A stretch of DNA of 64,000 nucleotides from Thermanaerovibrio acidaminovorans DSM 6589. GTDB lineage: Bacteria; Synergistota; Synergistia; Synergistales; Synergistaceae. Below, in pieces: positions 16,863-25,375 of this stretch. Below the pieces are notes generated by a model. That model did not search any database, was not told the origin of the DNA, and saw only the letters and a program-made list of their open reading frames with translations. Numbering within the stretch: the stretch's first letter is position 1; every line of letters begins with the position of its first letter. Both the position numbers and the translations under genes were made by a program. Where the stretch lies: assembly GCF_000024905.1 (NCBI RefSeq), contig NC_013522.1, positions 310,001-374,000 of the forward strand, read 5' to 3'.

Positions 16863-17621
16863 TTGGACATAAGCCGCTATCTGAGGTCTCTTTACTCTAA
16901 TACTCCGGATCCTTTGGTGGATCGAGAGGTTGGCCTTGCGTCCTGGGGCGATCTATGGGCTCTGGTGCCCCACCTGACCCAAGAGGAGGAGGAGTGGATC
17001 CTCGAGAGGGCGGACCAGAACTACCGCCTGGCCCAGCGGGGGGTTTTGAAGCCCCGGGGTAGGGCCCTGGGTTATCGTCTTTGGCGGGGCTCCTTCGACG
17101 AGGACCCAATCTGGGTGGTCCGGGCCATGTGCGGCGCCGCCCTTGACTTCGCCCTGTCGGACCCCAAGGCGGGGGCGGTGCCCCTGAGGGGCTGTGTGGC
17201 TTCCGGGGTGTTGCTGACGGTGCCCTTGACGGTCATATGCAACTACCTGAGCAAGGACCGGCGGGCGCTGGCGGAGGCCATGGCGCTTGGGGGGCTAGTG
17301 GGCTGCTACATCACGTCCCGGCTGGATGGTCGGGTGGGCTACGACCTGCTGCTTGGGGCTGCGGCGGGATGCGCCGCGGGACTAGCCAAGCTTAGCGATG
17401 GGTCCATAAAGGTGGTGGAGCGGGCGTCCGCCACGGCGGTGTGCCTCACTCTTGGGGATGTGGGGGACAACTGCGGCTGTCTTGACTACCTGGCGTCGGT
17501 CCTGGCGGGGCAGGCGGTGGTGGCCTGTCAGATGGCCCTCTCGGGCCAGGGATTTGGGCTCAGCATGGACGAGGCCAGGGGCATGTTCGAGCATTGGGCG
17601 AGGGGAAGGGAGTCCCAGTGA
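16863..17621 (+). CDS. Uncharacterised protein with weak similarity to the serine dehydratase alpha/cysteine desulfidase fold
   Basis: 252 residues, Ala/Gly/Cys-rich in the second half. Segments such as DPKAGAVPLRGCVASGVLLTVPL and LGDVGDNCGCLDYLASVLAGQAV resemble the glycine-rich and Cys-bearing blocks of the SDH-alpha family (L-serine dehydratase, UPF0597/CyuA). The standard motifs are not intact. If related, the cysteines could bind an Fe-S cluster. The start is placed at TTG 16863 because GGAGGAG lies five bases upstream; ATG 16848 is the alternative. It has its own promoter. The function should be treated as unknown. Confidence 0.4.
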   Translation: MDISRYLRSLYSNTPDPLVDREVGLASWGDLWALVPHLTQEEEEWILERADQNYRLAQRGVLKPRGRALGYRLWRGSFDEDPIWVVRAMCGAALDFALSDPKAGAVPLRGCVASGVLLTVPLTVICNYLSKDRRALAEAMALGGLVGCYITSRLDGRVGYDLLLGAAAGCAAGLAKLSDGSIKVVERASATAVCLTLGDVGDNCGCLDYLASVLAGQAVVACQMALSGQGFGLSMDEARGMFEHWARGRESQ

Positions 17622-17662
17622 GCGGCCCCTGCCCCTCTTTAGGGTCCTTGGAGATGTGATGG

Positions 17663-18559
17663 ATGGAACAGCCGTTGATTTACCGGGGCCTCAACCTGGT
17701 TGGGGCCCTTTTCAGGTCCCTGGGGCACCGGAGGGCCCTTGAGCTAGGGGGGAGTCTCGGCGAGCTGGTGGGCCGGGCCTCCCCAAGGCGCCTTGAGGAG
17801 GCCTCCCGCCGATGCTCCCGTGTTCTGGGGATCCTTCCTGGGGAGGCCCGGGAGGTGGTGCTGGGGGCCTACCGGCACTTCGGGATGGCCTTGGCGGAGC
17901 TGATGCGCTTCCCCGTGATGGGGAGGGATCTTTTGGACCTGGTGGAGTTTCAGGATCTCGAGAGGCTGGATCGGGCCCTGTCTCTGGGCAGGGGGGCCAT
18001 AATACTCTCCTGTCACATGGGCAACTGGGAGCTCACCGCCGCCGCCTTGGCCCTTCTGGGCTACCCCATTCGGGTGGTGGCGGCGGATCAGCGGGATCCC
18101 CGGGTGAACCAGACGTTGGTGAACCTGAGGTCCAGTTGCGGGGTGGTGACCATCGGTAAGGCCACGGACCTCAAGGGGGTCTTCCGGTGTCTGGAGGAGG
18201 GAGGGGCCCTGGCGGTCCTGCTGGACCAGGACGCAAAGGCCAAGGGGATCGTGTCGGACTTCCTGGGCTTCCCCGCCAGCACCCCGTTGGGGCCCGTGAA
18301 GCTGGCCCGCAAGCTGGGCTGTCCCGTGGTGCCCTGCAGGTCCCAGAGAAGCCTGTCGGACCCTACCCGTCACTCGGTCCGTTTTCTGGATCCCCTCAAG
18401 GGACCAAATGGGGAGGAGTTCGGTCTGGACGAGGCGGGGTCCGTTGGGGTCTGTAACCGTCTCCTGTCCGGCTGGATAAGGGAGGTGCCCCAACAGTGGA
18501 TGTGGATGTACGACCGATGGGCCAGCACGGTTCCCCGGGAGGCCTGGACTGCGGCATAG
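17663..18559 (+). CDS. LpxL/HtrB-family lysophospholipid (lipid A) acyltransferase
   Basis: 298 residues. The HX4E catalytic motif is visible as HMGNWE, followed by PIRVVAADQRDPRVN and a DQDAKAKGIVSDFLGFPA block, typical of late lipid A acyltransferases. It would transfer an acyl chain from acyl-ACP to a lipid A precursor at the inner membrane. This supports a diderm cell envelope. The usual N-terminal membrane anchor is weak here. GGAG is nine bases before the ATG. The gene end overlaps the next gene by 43 nt. Confidence 0.8.
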   Translation: MEQPLIYRGLNLVGALFRSLGHRRALELGGSLGELVGRASPRRLEEASRRCSRVLGILPGEAREVVLGAYRHFGMALAELMRFPVMGRDLLDLVEFQDLERLDRALSLGRGAIILSCHMGNWELTAAALALLGYPIRVVAADQRDPRVNQTLVNLRSSCGVVTIGKATDLKGVFRCLEEGGALAVLLDQDAKAKGIVSDFLGFPASTPLGPVKLARKLGCPVVPCRSQRSLSDPTRHSVRFLDPLKGPNGEEFGLDEAGSVGVCNRLLSGWIREVPQQWMWMYDRWASTVPREAWTAA

Positions 18560-18975
18560 ATCCCGGCAGGTGCAAGGTGGGGGTGGCCTTCGGGGACCGG
18601 GAGCTCCGCTTCTCCCTGGTGATCCCCCGGGACCGGCTGGGGGAGCTGATCCGGGTGCTGACCCAAGGGGACCTGGAGCCCCTCAGGGAGTACCTTACCT
18701 ATGGCAGCATTCCGCCGGAGGTCCACCTGTCCGGATCGGTTTTCGTGGGGGCCGGGACCGGCTCTGGGGAGGTGCTGGAGGAGCTTCGGAGGGCGGGGGT
18801 GCGGTTCGTCCCGGTCCCGGAGGCGGGGAGCACCCTTATGGCCCGGGAGCTCTACTTCCGCCTCCATCCCCCCCGGGGACTTGGGAGGCTCATCCCCCGT
18901 GGGCTCCGGGTGCCGCCCCGGGATGTGGACGACCTGGCCGCCTGGGTGATAGTCCTGATGGGGAGGGGGACCTAG
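18517..18975 (+). CDS. YqgF/RuvX-like RNase H-fold nuclease, divergent
   Basis: 152 residues. The N-terminal CGIDPGRCKVGVAFGD parallels the DxGxxxxGxA active site of the YqgF/RuvX family. EAGSTLMARELYF corresponds to the E..ST..A..Y motif, and the C-terminal DVDDLAAWVIVL to the last acidic motif. YqgF processes the 16S rRNA 5' end in E. coli. This protein is divergent, so a different nucleic-acid role is possible. The start is uncertain, since no clear ribosome site is seen before ATG 18517 inside the acyltransferase gene. Confidence 0.55.
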   Translation: MGQHGSPGGLDCGIDPGRCKVGVAFGDRELRFSLVIPRDRLGELIRVLTQGDLEPLREYLTYGSIPPEVHLSGSVFVGAGTGSGEVLEELRRAGVRFVPVPEAGSTLMARELYFRLHPPRGLGRLIPRGLRVPPRDVDDLAAWVIVLMGRGT

Positions 18976-19011
18976 GGGCGTCTTAAGGTATTTTCAATCT
19001 TAATCCCCCCT

Positions 19012-19040
19012 TTGTCTTTCGCTTGCCCAAGGTATAGAAT
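19012..19040 (+). promoter_or_regulatory. Promoter of cheX
   Basis: TTGTCT and TAGAAT separated by 17 nt; transcription would start about 45 nt before the cheX ATG. Confidence 0.5.
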
Positions 19041-19090
19041 TGAGCATCGGGTTTGTGCCTTAAGACTGAAGATCGAGGAGTGCGAGAAGG

Positions 19091-19579
19091 ATGTCCACTC
19101 AGGTTATAGCGTCCCTGGTAAACGCCTACGCGGGGGCCTTCGTATCGGTTAGTCAGATGATGGGGGTGGAGGCCACCTTCCTCAAGGGAGAGATAACCCC
19201 CGGGGTGAACGCCCCGGGCAGCAGGGTGGCGGCCCTCATAGGGGTGGTGGGGCCCAGCGTTCACGGCACCGTGGCCCTGATGGCGGACATGGCGGGTTTC
19301 TCCGCCTACGTGAAGGCCATGACCGGTGGCATGATCGAGGCCAACCCGGAGGATCCCATGTCCATGAGCGTCATAGGGGAGCTGACCAACATGACCAGCG
19401 GCCAGGCGCTCATGAAGGTGGAGGTGCCCGGGCTGGACATAACCCCTCCGCAGCTCATGGCGGGGGAGAACCTGAAGGCGATACCCACCAAGAAGGCGGA
19501 CGTGAAGAGCTTCACCCTCCCCTTCGATGTGGGACCCGAGAAGGGAAGGGTATACCTGGTCCTCTCCTTCCACGAGTGA
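19091..19579 (+). CDS. cheX: CheX-type chemotaxis phosphatase
   Basis: 162 residues. CheX dephosphorylates CheY-P. The signature helix is visible as IGELTNMTSGQAL (about residues 96-108), where the E and N are the catalytic pair of the CheC/CheX/FliY family. The C-terminal FDVGPEKGRVYLVLSF strand is also typical. It stands alone between a promoter and a terminator, just before a chemoreceptor gene, with no cheA or cheY in the window. Confidence 0.8.
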   Translation: MSTQVIASLVNAYAGAFVSVSQMMGVEATFLKGEITPGVNAPGSRVAALIGVVGPSVHGTVALMADMAGFSAYVKAMTGGMIEANPEDPMSMSVIGELTNMTSGQALMKVEVPGLDITPPQLMAGENLKAIPTKKADVKSFTLPFDVGPEKGRVYLVLSFHE

Positions 19580-19601
19580 CGTGGCCGCCGCAAGGATCCG
19601 G

Positions 19602-19635
19602 ATGCTGGTTGGGGTCCCCCCTTCCGGCATTTTTT
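19602..19635 (+). terminator. Terminator after cheX
   Basis: ATGCTGG pairs with CCGGCAT (one G-U), then a TT/TT internal loop, then GGGG/CCCC closing a short loop; TTTTT follows the stem. This is a standard intrinsic terminator. Confidence 0.8.
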
Positions 19636-19697
19636 GTTCTGATATATACTGGTAAAAGTAGCATTTTTGTAAAATTTCCTTCGAGGGGGTAGTTGCC

Positions 19698-21731
19698 ATG
19701 ACCATGAGACAGCGTCTTTATGCCATCCTGCTGATGGCGGTGTTAGCCCTTGGGGGCATGGGGTTTTTGGCCTACTACAACGGGCGGAGGATCCTTGAGG
19801 CCCATATAATGTCTGGAGGCGAATTGGCGGCGGAGTCCGCCGCTGCCAGCGTGAGGAACTGGCTGGACGGCCGCACCGACATAGTGCTCACCGCCGCCAT
19901 GAACTCCCAGTACCTGTGGCTCAACTACGGCATGGCGGGGCAGCTGCTCCAGCCCTACATGGAGGGGCTCACCAAGGAGTACTCCAACAAGGGCTTCATG
20001 GACATATACATAGGTCTGGAGACCGGCCGGTTCGTGGACGGAAGTGGCTGGACCCCCCCGGATGGCTGGGATCCCAAGACCAGGCCTTGGTATCAGGAGG
20101 CGGTCAGGAAGGATGGTCCCGTCATAACCATGCCCTACGTGGATGCCAACACCGGTAAGATGATCGTCACCATAGCGACGCCGCTCAAGGGCTACGGGGA
20201 CAGGCTGCTGGGCGTGCTTGGGGCCGACATGGCCATAGACACCCTGATCCAGATGGTCTCCTCCCAGAGGATCATGGGGCATGGCTACGGGATCCTATTG
20301 GCGCCGGACGGCACCTTCGTGGCGCATCCAAAGAAGGATCTGGTACTCAAGGAGAACATCGCCAAGGAATCTCGGTTCGTCAGCAAGGAACTGTCCAAGA
20401 TAGGCCAGGATATCCTGTCGGGCAAGTACGGTCTTTATAGGTACAGGAGCGTTGATGGAGACGTACGGTTAATCTTCACCAGGCCCCTCAACTTAGGTTG
20501 GACGCTGGCGTTGGTGGTGTCCGAGAAGGAGATATTCAGTCCGCTTAGTGGGCTTGCGATGAAGCAGCTCCTCATGGCCCTGGTGGCCATGGCCCTCCTG
20601 GCCGTGCTGGTCTTGTCGGTGATCCGGGGCCTCATGAGGCCCATCCAGTGCCTCATGTCGGTGTCCGGCGAGGCCGCCAAGGGGGACCTCAGCGTGTCCG
20701 CCTGCTTCGCCGGTAACGACGAGATGAGCCAGCTTGGAAGGGCGCTGGACACGGTCATCTCCTCCCAGCGGGAGATATTCCGGCGCTTCAAGGGTGAGAG
20801 CGATAGGATCCTCCAGCAGGCCCGGGTCCTGGAGGACGTGTCTGACCGGACGGTGGAGACCCTGGTGGACATGAGGGAGCAGGCGGAGGTGCTTGTCCGG
20901 ATGGCCACGGACAACTCCGAGGCGGTGGAGGCGGCCAACGCGGGGATAGAGGAAGTGGCCTCCGCCTCCCAGGGGGCCGCCCAGGCGGCGTCGGACGCGT
21001 CCAGCTACGCGGAGAGCCTCAAGAGCAACGCGGAGGGGGCCCGGGACCTGATCGTCAAGACCTCCGACCGGGTGATGGAGATGGCCTCCTCGTTCCGTGG
21101 GGTGGCGGACGCGGTGGTGAAGCTGAACGACCAGGCCAGCCAGATCGGCAGCATAGTTAACACCATATCCCAGATAGCGGACCAGACGAACCTGTTGGCG
21201 CTGAACGCCGCCATCGAGGCGGCCCGGGCCGGGGAGGCGGGCAAGGGCTTCGCGGTGGTGGCCGAGGAGGTCCGGAAGCTGGCGGAGGAGAGCAACCAGG
21301 CGGCCAAGAGCATCGGGGAGCTGGCGGGGGCCATAATATCCGGCACCTCCTACGCGGTGAAGACCGCCACCAGCGGGGTCTCGGTGGCCCAGGCGGCGGA
21401 GGAGGAGACCCGGGCCATGAGGGAGCAGATCGATGGGGTGCTCAACGCCATAGGGGAGATAGTGAGCCAGATCCAGAACGTGGCGGCCACCGCCCAGGAG
21501 CAGTCCGCCAGCGCCCAGGAGATGGCGGCCTCCATAGACCGGCTGGCGGTGGGGATAGGATCCCTCAAGGACGTGGCCGCCAGGATAAGCCAGGTGGTGG
21601 ACCAGATATCCCGCAACAGTGATCTGCTGAAGGCCAGCTCCGACGACCTGTACCGGTTCTCCGAGGAGTTCACCCGGGCCATCCAAGGGTTTAAAATAGA
21701 CTCCGATGGGCCCCTGGCCCTCAAGGGGTAG
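19698..21731 (+). CDS. Methyl-accepting chemotaxis protein with an amino-acid-type dCache sensor
   Basis: 677 residues: membrane segment at about 8-26, a double-Cache periplasmic sensor (about 35-285), a second membrane segment near 295-315, then HAMP and a long signalling coiled coil with the [32 protein letters not shown] hairpin split over residues near 495-530. The sensor has Y104, R129, W131, Y132, Y147, D149 and D177. Their spacing reproduces the published amino-acid-binding dCache motif, so the ligand is probably an amino acid. It follows cheX and is closed by its own terminator. Confidence 0.93.
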   Translation: MTMRQRLYAILLMAVLALGGMGFLAYYNGRRILEAHIMSGGELAAESAAASVRNWLDGRTDIVLTAAMNSQYLWLNYGMAGQLLQPYMEGLTKEYSNKGFMDIYIGLETGRFVDGSGWTPPDGWDPKTRPWYQEAVRKDGPVITMPYVDANTGKMIVTIATPLKGYGDRLLGVLGADMAIDTLIQMVSSQRIMGHGYGILLAPDGTFVAHPKKDLVLKENIAKESRFVSKELSKIGQDILSGKYGLYRYRSVDGDVRLIFTRPLNLGWTLALVVSEKEIFSPLSGLAMKQLLMALVAMALLAVLVLSVIRGLMRPIQCLMSVSGEAAKGDLSVSACFAGNDEMSQLGRALDTVISSQREIFRRFKGESDRILQQARVLEDVSDRTVETLVDMREQAEVLVRMATDNSEAVEAANAGIEEVASASQGAAQAASDASSYAESLKSNAEGARDLIVKTSDRVMEMASSFRGVADAVVKLNDQASQIGSIVNTISQIADQTNLLALNAAIEAARAGEAGKGFAVVAEEVRKLAEESNQAAKSIGELAGAIISGTSYAVKTATSGVSVAQAAEEETRAMREQIDGVLNAIGEIVSQIQNVAATAQEQSASAQEMAASIDRLAVGIGSLKDVAARISQVVDQISRNSDLLKASSDDLYRFSEEFTRAIQGFKIDSDGPLALKG

Positions 21732-21749
21732 GTCAGGTGGGGTGTTACC

Positions 21750-21776
21750 GGGGGGCGGCGATCCGCCCCCCTTTTT
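21750..21776 (+). terminator. Terminator of chemoreceptor gene 1
   Basis: A 9-bp stem (GGGGGGCGG / CCGCCCCCC) with a CGAT loop and a TTTTT tail, 19 nt after the stop. Confidence 0.9.
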
Positions 21777-21814
21777 CGTAGGCGGCGTCCCGGGCGCCGG
21801 TTGGGAGGTGCCAA

Positions 21815-22891
21815 GTGGAGGAGAGGAACCAGGGCGGGATCGATTGGTACGTGAGGGACCTGATGGTCTACATGTTCGGGGTCCCCCCCGAGGACCTGGA
21901 CGGTCTGGTGGAGCAGTACGCCTCATCGGGGGGGACCCCGGACCCGGCGGGGCTCTTCAAGTTCCTGTCGGTCAACGGCCGAAAGTACCGGGTCCTGTGG
22001 GCGGCCTTCCCGGTTGGGGACCTTATAAGCATCCTCTTCGCCGCGGTGTTCGGCCCGGACAGGCAGATGATCTGGAGGAAGTCATCGGTTCTGCCCCTGG
22101 GTTCCGACAGCGGTGCCTTGAGGCTCTGGAACCGGGTGCTGGAGCTGGCCTCCGGCATAGGCGTCCAGGAGGATCGGCGGGTGTCCGAGACGGATCTCTG
22201 GTCCGCCGAGCAGGTGCACCGGGCGCTCATCCGCCACTGGGACCAATGGGCCCCCATGTTCCTCGCGGAGGTGGAGGAGTGGATCAACGCCACCGGCCAG
22301 TCCGTGGGGGAGGGGCAGGTGATCGAGAGCTCGGAGATCAACTCCCGGCTGTCGGTGGACGTCTCCAAGGAGATAAGGGAGGCGGTGGGGCGCAGCGTCC
22401 CCCTGGGGGCGGTGAGGTACGCGGTGACCTCCCTGCCGGAGCTTAGAGACATGGGGCTCGAGGTGACGTCCCTTCAGGCCACCCTGGACTCCTACGTGGG
22501 GGCCGCCCTCCCCAGCCGTCCGGTCTCGCAGGAGGGAACCCTGGATGTCCCCCAGGGGGTGATGGAGGTGAGACCATCGGTGGATCCGCTGCATGGGGTG
22601 GCCCTGTCGCTGATGCGCCCCGGGGACCCGGTGGTGGTGGAGCCCGCCCGGGAGGTGGAGCTGCCGGGCACCATATACATGATACGGCTCCTCAAGAACG
22701 GTCAGTACGAGGTGCACGGCCAGTTCGACCGGGACGGCAGCTTCTTTAAGTTCATATCCCCCGGGGAACTGAAGATAAAGACCCCCGCGGCGGAGGCGCT
22801 GGAGGCCCGGGAGTCCTTCCCGGTGGCCTACGCGGCGGTGGCGGGGGTCCTGGCGCTCGCTGCGGTGGTGCTGTACCTGATGCTATCCTAG
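21815..22891 (+). CDS. Uncharacterised protein with a C-terminal membrane anchor
   Basis: 358 residues. Most of the chain is soluble and acidic, and the last 20 or so residues (AYAAVAGVLALAAVVLYLML) form a single membrane segment with almost nothing after it, as in tail-anchored proteins. No catalytic motif is recognised. Gly and charged residues dominate the region before the anchor, with a beta-rich stretch (IYMIRLLKNGQYEVHGQFDR) near 285-305. The GTG start has GGGAGG six bases upstream. It ends by overlapping the facing gene by 9 nt. The function is unknown. Confidence 0.7.
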   Translation: MEERNQGGIDWYVRDLMVYMFGVPPEDLDGLVEQYASSGGTPDPAGLFKFLSVNGRKYRVLWAAFPVGDLISILFAAVFGPDRQMIWRKSSVLPLGSDSGALRLWNRVLELASGIGVQEDRRVSETDLWSAEQVHRALIRHWDQWAPMFLAEVEEWINATGQSVGEGQVIESSEINSRLSVDVSKEIREAVGRSVPLGAVRYAVTSLPELRDMGLEVTSLQATLDSYVGAALPSRPVSQEGTLDVPQGVMEVRPSVDPLHGVALSLMRPGDPVVVEPAREVELPGTIYMIRLLKNGQYEVHGQFDRDGSFFKFISPGELKIKTPAAEALEARESFPVAYAAVAGVLALAAVVLYLMLS

Positions 22892-23368
22892 GGGCTGGTC
22901 CTCCTCGCGGCAGATGACCGACAGGCCCAGATCCCGGGCCTCCGCCTCGAAGGATGACGCCAGGGCGGAGAGGGCACCCCGGATGGCGGAGGATATGAGC
23001 CCCTGGGGCCTGGGCAACAGGAGGACCAGCTTGGGGGATCCTTCCCCCAGGAGGTAAGGCAGGGCGCAACGGAGCGCCTCCAGGCCCTCCTCCAGGGCCT
23101 CGAAGGCCCGCCTCCAGTCCCCCTCTGACAGGTCCAGGAGGTTGGACGCGTCCCTGGGAGGTTTGACCCACAGGACCATGTCCGACAGGTCCGCCTCCTC
23201 CGCGGCCCTCACGGTGGCGCTGTAGATTCCCCGGATGCCCCCCTCGGCCATCACCCCCGGGATCTGGTCCGGAAGCCGTTCCCCCTCCCGGAGTGCGCAT
23301 ATGACCTCCTGCCCCATCCGGTGGATCTCCAGGGCGGAGGGGTGGAGGAACGGGAACCACCAGGCCAC
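22883..23368 (-). CDS. Uncharacterised protein resembling a truncated short-chain dehydrogenase
   Basis: 161 residues. The central DWRRAFEALEEGLEALRCALPYLL stretch and the later AIRGALSALASSFEAEARDLGLSV stretch follow the helix pattern of SDR enzymes (positions usually occupied by the N-x-x-G helix and the YxxxK helix). The nucleotide-binding GxxxGxG and the catalytic Tyr are missing. It may be a scaffold-like remnant or a coincidence. The GTG start lies 3 nt after the YerC stop, so the two are co-transcribed. The function is unknown. Confidence 0.5.
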   Translation of the reverse strand: MAWWFPFLHPSALEIHRMGQEVICALREGERLPDQIPGVMAEGGIRGIYSATVRAAEEADLSDMVLWVKPPRDASNLLDLSEGDWRRAFEALEEGLEALRCALPYLLGEGSPKLVLLLPRPQGLISSAIRGALSALASSFEAEARDLGLSVICREEDQPLG

Positions 23369-23371
23369 CGG

Positions 23372-23662
23372 CTACTTCCCCTTTAGCCGCTCCAGCACCA
23401 GCTTGTAGCCATCGGAGCCGTAGTCCACGCACTTCTTGACCCGGCTTATGGTGGCGGTGCTGGCGCCGGTCTCCTTGGAGATGGACGGATAGGTCTCCCC
23501 CTCCATCAGACGGCGGGCCACCTCCAGCCGCTGCGCCAGAGACCTTATCTCCGCTATGGTGGCCACGTCCTCCAGGAAGCGGTACACCTCATCCTCGTTC
23601 TCCAGGCACAGGAACGCTCGGCAGAGCTGATCCGTCAGGCTGTCCTTCCACTGGCTTCCCAT
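23372..23662 (-). CDS. YerC/YecD-type TrpR-like transcriptional regulator
   Basis: 96 residues, all helical. The helix-turn-helix is in the C-half: GETYPSISKETGASTATISRVKKC, preceded by EIRSLAQRLEVARRL, which is the pattern of the TrpR-like YerC family. The targets of this family are largely undefined. GGGAGG lies nine bases before the ATG. The upstream intergenic region holds a long palindrome that could be its own operator. Confidence 0.8.
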   Translation of the reverse strand: MGSQWKDSLTDQLCRAFLCLENEDEVYRFLEDVATIAEIRSLAQRLEVARRLMEGETYPSISKETGASTATISRVKKCVDYGSDGYKLVLERLKGK

Positions 23663-23702
23663 GGTTTAATACCTCCCCTGATTGATAGTTCTTTTTAATT
23701 TT

Positions 23703-23742
23703 ACTTAAACAAGATGACTCGCGGGAGCATCTTAGTTAAAGT
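23703..23742. promoter_or_regulatory. Long imperfect palindrome between yerC and proS
   Basis: ACTTAAACAAGATG and CATCTTAGTTAAAGT, about 14-15 nt each, face each other around an 11-nt GC-rich centre with one extra base in the right arm. The site is in the intergenic region between two divergent genes, so it could be an operator for the TrpR-like regulator or a hairpin at the start of either transcript. Confidence 0.5.
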
Positions 23743-23807
23743 ATATCTTCGATGCGTAAAACGTCAATCTTCTAGTTGTTTCTTTTCAGTTAGGCACAGA
23801 GGGCGCT

Positions 23808-23837
23808 TTGCAACCCCCCGCCCTTTGGGGATATAAT
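23808..23837 (+). promoter_or_regulatory. Promoter of proS
   Basis: TTGCAA and a perfect TATAAT separated by 18 nt; transcription would start about 38 nt before the chosen ATG. Confidence 0.6.
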
Positions 23838-23881
23838 GATCCATCACGGATTTCGAAATCGAGGACATGAGAGGGATCGAG

Positions 23882-25318
23882 ATGGCTAAGAACGTAACAC
23901 CCAGGTCTAGCGACTTCTCCCAGTGGTATCTGGATGTCATAAGGGCCGCGGAGCTGGCGGACTACGCCCCGGTGAGGGGCTGCATGGTGATCCGTCCCAC
24001 CGGCTACGCCCTCTGGGAGTCGATCCAGCGGCACTTCGACGAGGCCTTCAAGGAGACGGGGCACGTTAACGCCTACTTCCCCCTGCTGATCCCCAACTCC
24101 TTCCTGGAGAGGGAGGCCCAGCATGTGGAGGGGTTCGCGCCGGAGTGCGCGGTGGTGACCCACGCGGGGGGGGATGAGCTGGAGGAGCCGTTGGTGGTGC
24201 GCCCCACCTCGGAGACCGTGATAGGCCACATGTACAGCAAGTGGGTCCAGTCCTGGCGGGACCTGCCAATCCTAATAAACCAGTGGTGCAACGTGATGCG
24301 CTGGGAGAAGCGTCCCCGGCTCTTCCTTCGGACCTCCGAGTTCCTGTGGCAGGAAGGGCACACCGCCCACGCCACCCGGGAGGAGGCCATGGAGGAGACG
24401 CTGCGGATGCTGGGGGTCTACGAGACCATAATGAAGGACGTCCTGGCCCTTCCGGTGGTGACCGGTGAGAAGTCCGAGGGGGAGCGGTTCCCTGGGGCGG
24501 ACAACACCTTCACCTGCGAGGCCATGATGAGCGACCGGAAGGCCCTCCAGGCGGGGACCAGCCACTTCCTGGGGCAGAACTTCGCCAAGGCCTTCGACAT
24601 AAGGTTCCAGGATCGGGACGGGGAGGTCAAGTACGCGTGGACCACCAGCTGGGGGGTCTCCACCCGGCTCATCGGCGCCATAATCATGACCCACTCGGAC
24701 GATGACGGGCTGATCCTGCCCCCTAGAGTGGCACCGGTGAAGGTGGCGCTGTTGCCCATAAGCACCGATCAGGACCTAATCTCCTCCTCCCTGGAGCCCA
24801 AGGCGATGGAGCTCAAGGCCGCCATAGAGGATCGGATAGGCCCCAGAACCGTGGCGTTGGATCGGCAGTACCACCTGCGTCCCTCGGACCGGTTCTTTAG
24901 CCACCTTCAGAAGGGGGTTCCCTTGAGGATAGAGCTTGGGCAGAAGGAGCTGGAGAACCGCACCGTTAGGCTGGTCTGCCGGGACAACGGGGAGAGGATC
25001 GACGTGCCCATGGAGGGGGCTCCGGAGAGGGTGGCGGAGGTGCTGAACCAGATCCAGGCCAGGCTCTACGATCGGGCCCTTAAGTTCCGGCGGGACAACA
25101 CCCACCGGGTGAGCTCCATTGAGGAGTTCAAGGAGGTCATGGAGTCCAAGGGGGGCTTCGTGGAGGCCCACTTCGCCGGCACCCCGGAGGACGAGCGGGC
25201 CATAAAGGAGGCCACCGGCGCCACCGTCCGGTGCTTCCCCAGCGGTGACCGATCGGTGGGGCGGTGCTTCTACACCGGCAGGGAGGGCAGGCTCGCCATA
25301 TTCGCCAAGGCCTACTAG
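23882..25318 (+). CDS. proS: Prolyl-tRNA synthetase, archaeal/eukaryal type
   Basis: 478 residues without the bacterial editing insert, typical of the short ProRS class shared with archaea and some bacteria. It charges tRNA-Pro. Class II motifs are visible: the motif 2 loop in WEKRPRLFLRTSEFLWQEGHTAH, and motif 3 in SWGVSTRLIGAIIM. The C-terminal extension ends in Tyr, as in this class. The start at 23882 is favoured by AGAGGG six bases upstream; ATG 23867 lies too close to its own GAGG. Confidence 0.95.
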   Translation: MAKNVTPRSSDFSQWYLDVIRAAELADYAPVRGCMVIRPTGYALWESIQRHFDEAFKETGHVNAYFPLLIPNSFLEREAQHVEGFAPECAVVTHAGGDELEEPLVVRPTSETVIGHMYSKWVQSWRDLPILINQWCNVMRWEKRPRLFLRTSEFLWQEGHTAHATREEAMEETLRMLGVYETIMKDVLALPVVTGEKSEGERFPGADNTFTCEAMMSDRKALQAGTSHFLGQNFAKAFDIRFQDRDGEVKYAWTTSWGVSTRLIGAIIMTHSDDDGLILPPRVAPVKVALLPISTDQDLISSSLEPKAMELKAAIEDRIGPRTVALDRQYHLRPSDRFFSHLQKGVPLRIELGQKELENRTVRLVCRDNGERIDVPMEGAPERVAEVLNQIQARLYDRALKFRRDNTHRVSSIEEFKEVMESKGGFVEAHFAGTPEDERAIKEATGATVRCFPSGDRSVGRCFYTGREGRLAIFAKAY

Positions 25319-25352
25319 CCCACGGGCGAGCATATCCAACCCATGTCTTAGA

Positions 25353-25374
25353 GGCGGGGCCCCGGGGCCCCGCC
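25353..25374. terminator. Bidirectional terminator between proS and mnmE
   Basis: A perfect 22-nt GC palindrome (half site GGCGGGGCCCC) between two convergent genes, followed on the plus side by TTCACTTTCC. It can fold on either transcript. Confidence 0.6.
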
Positions 25375-25375
25375 T

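Noticed and set aside
20493-21926. Minus-strand frame of 477 codons opposite chemoreceptor 1
   Set aside because: Pro/Gly/His-rich shadow of the coiled-coil coding strand; crosses a clear terminator.
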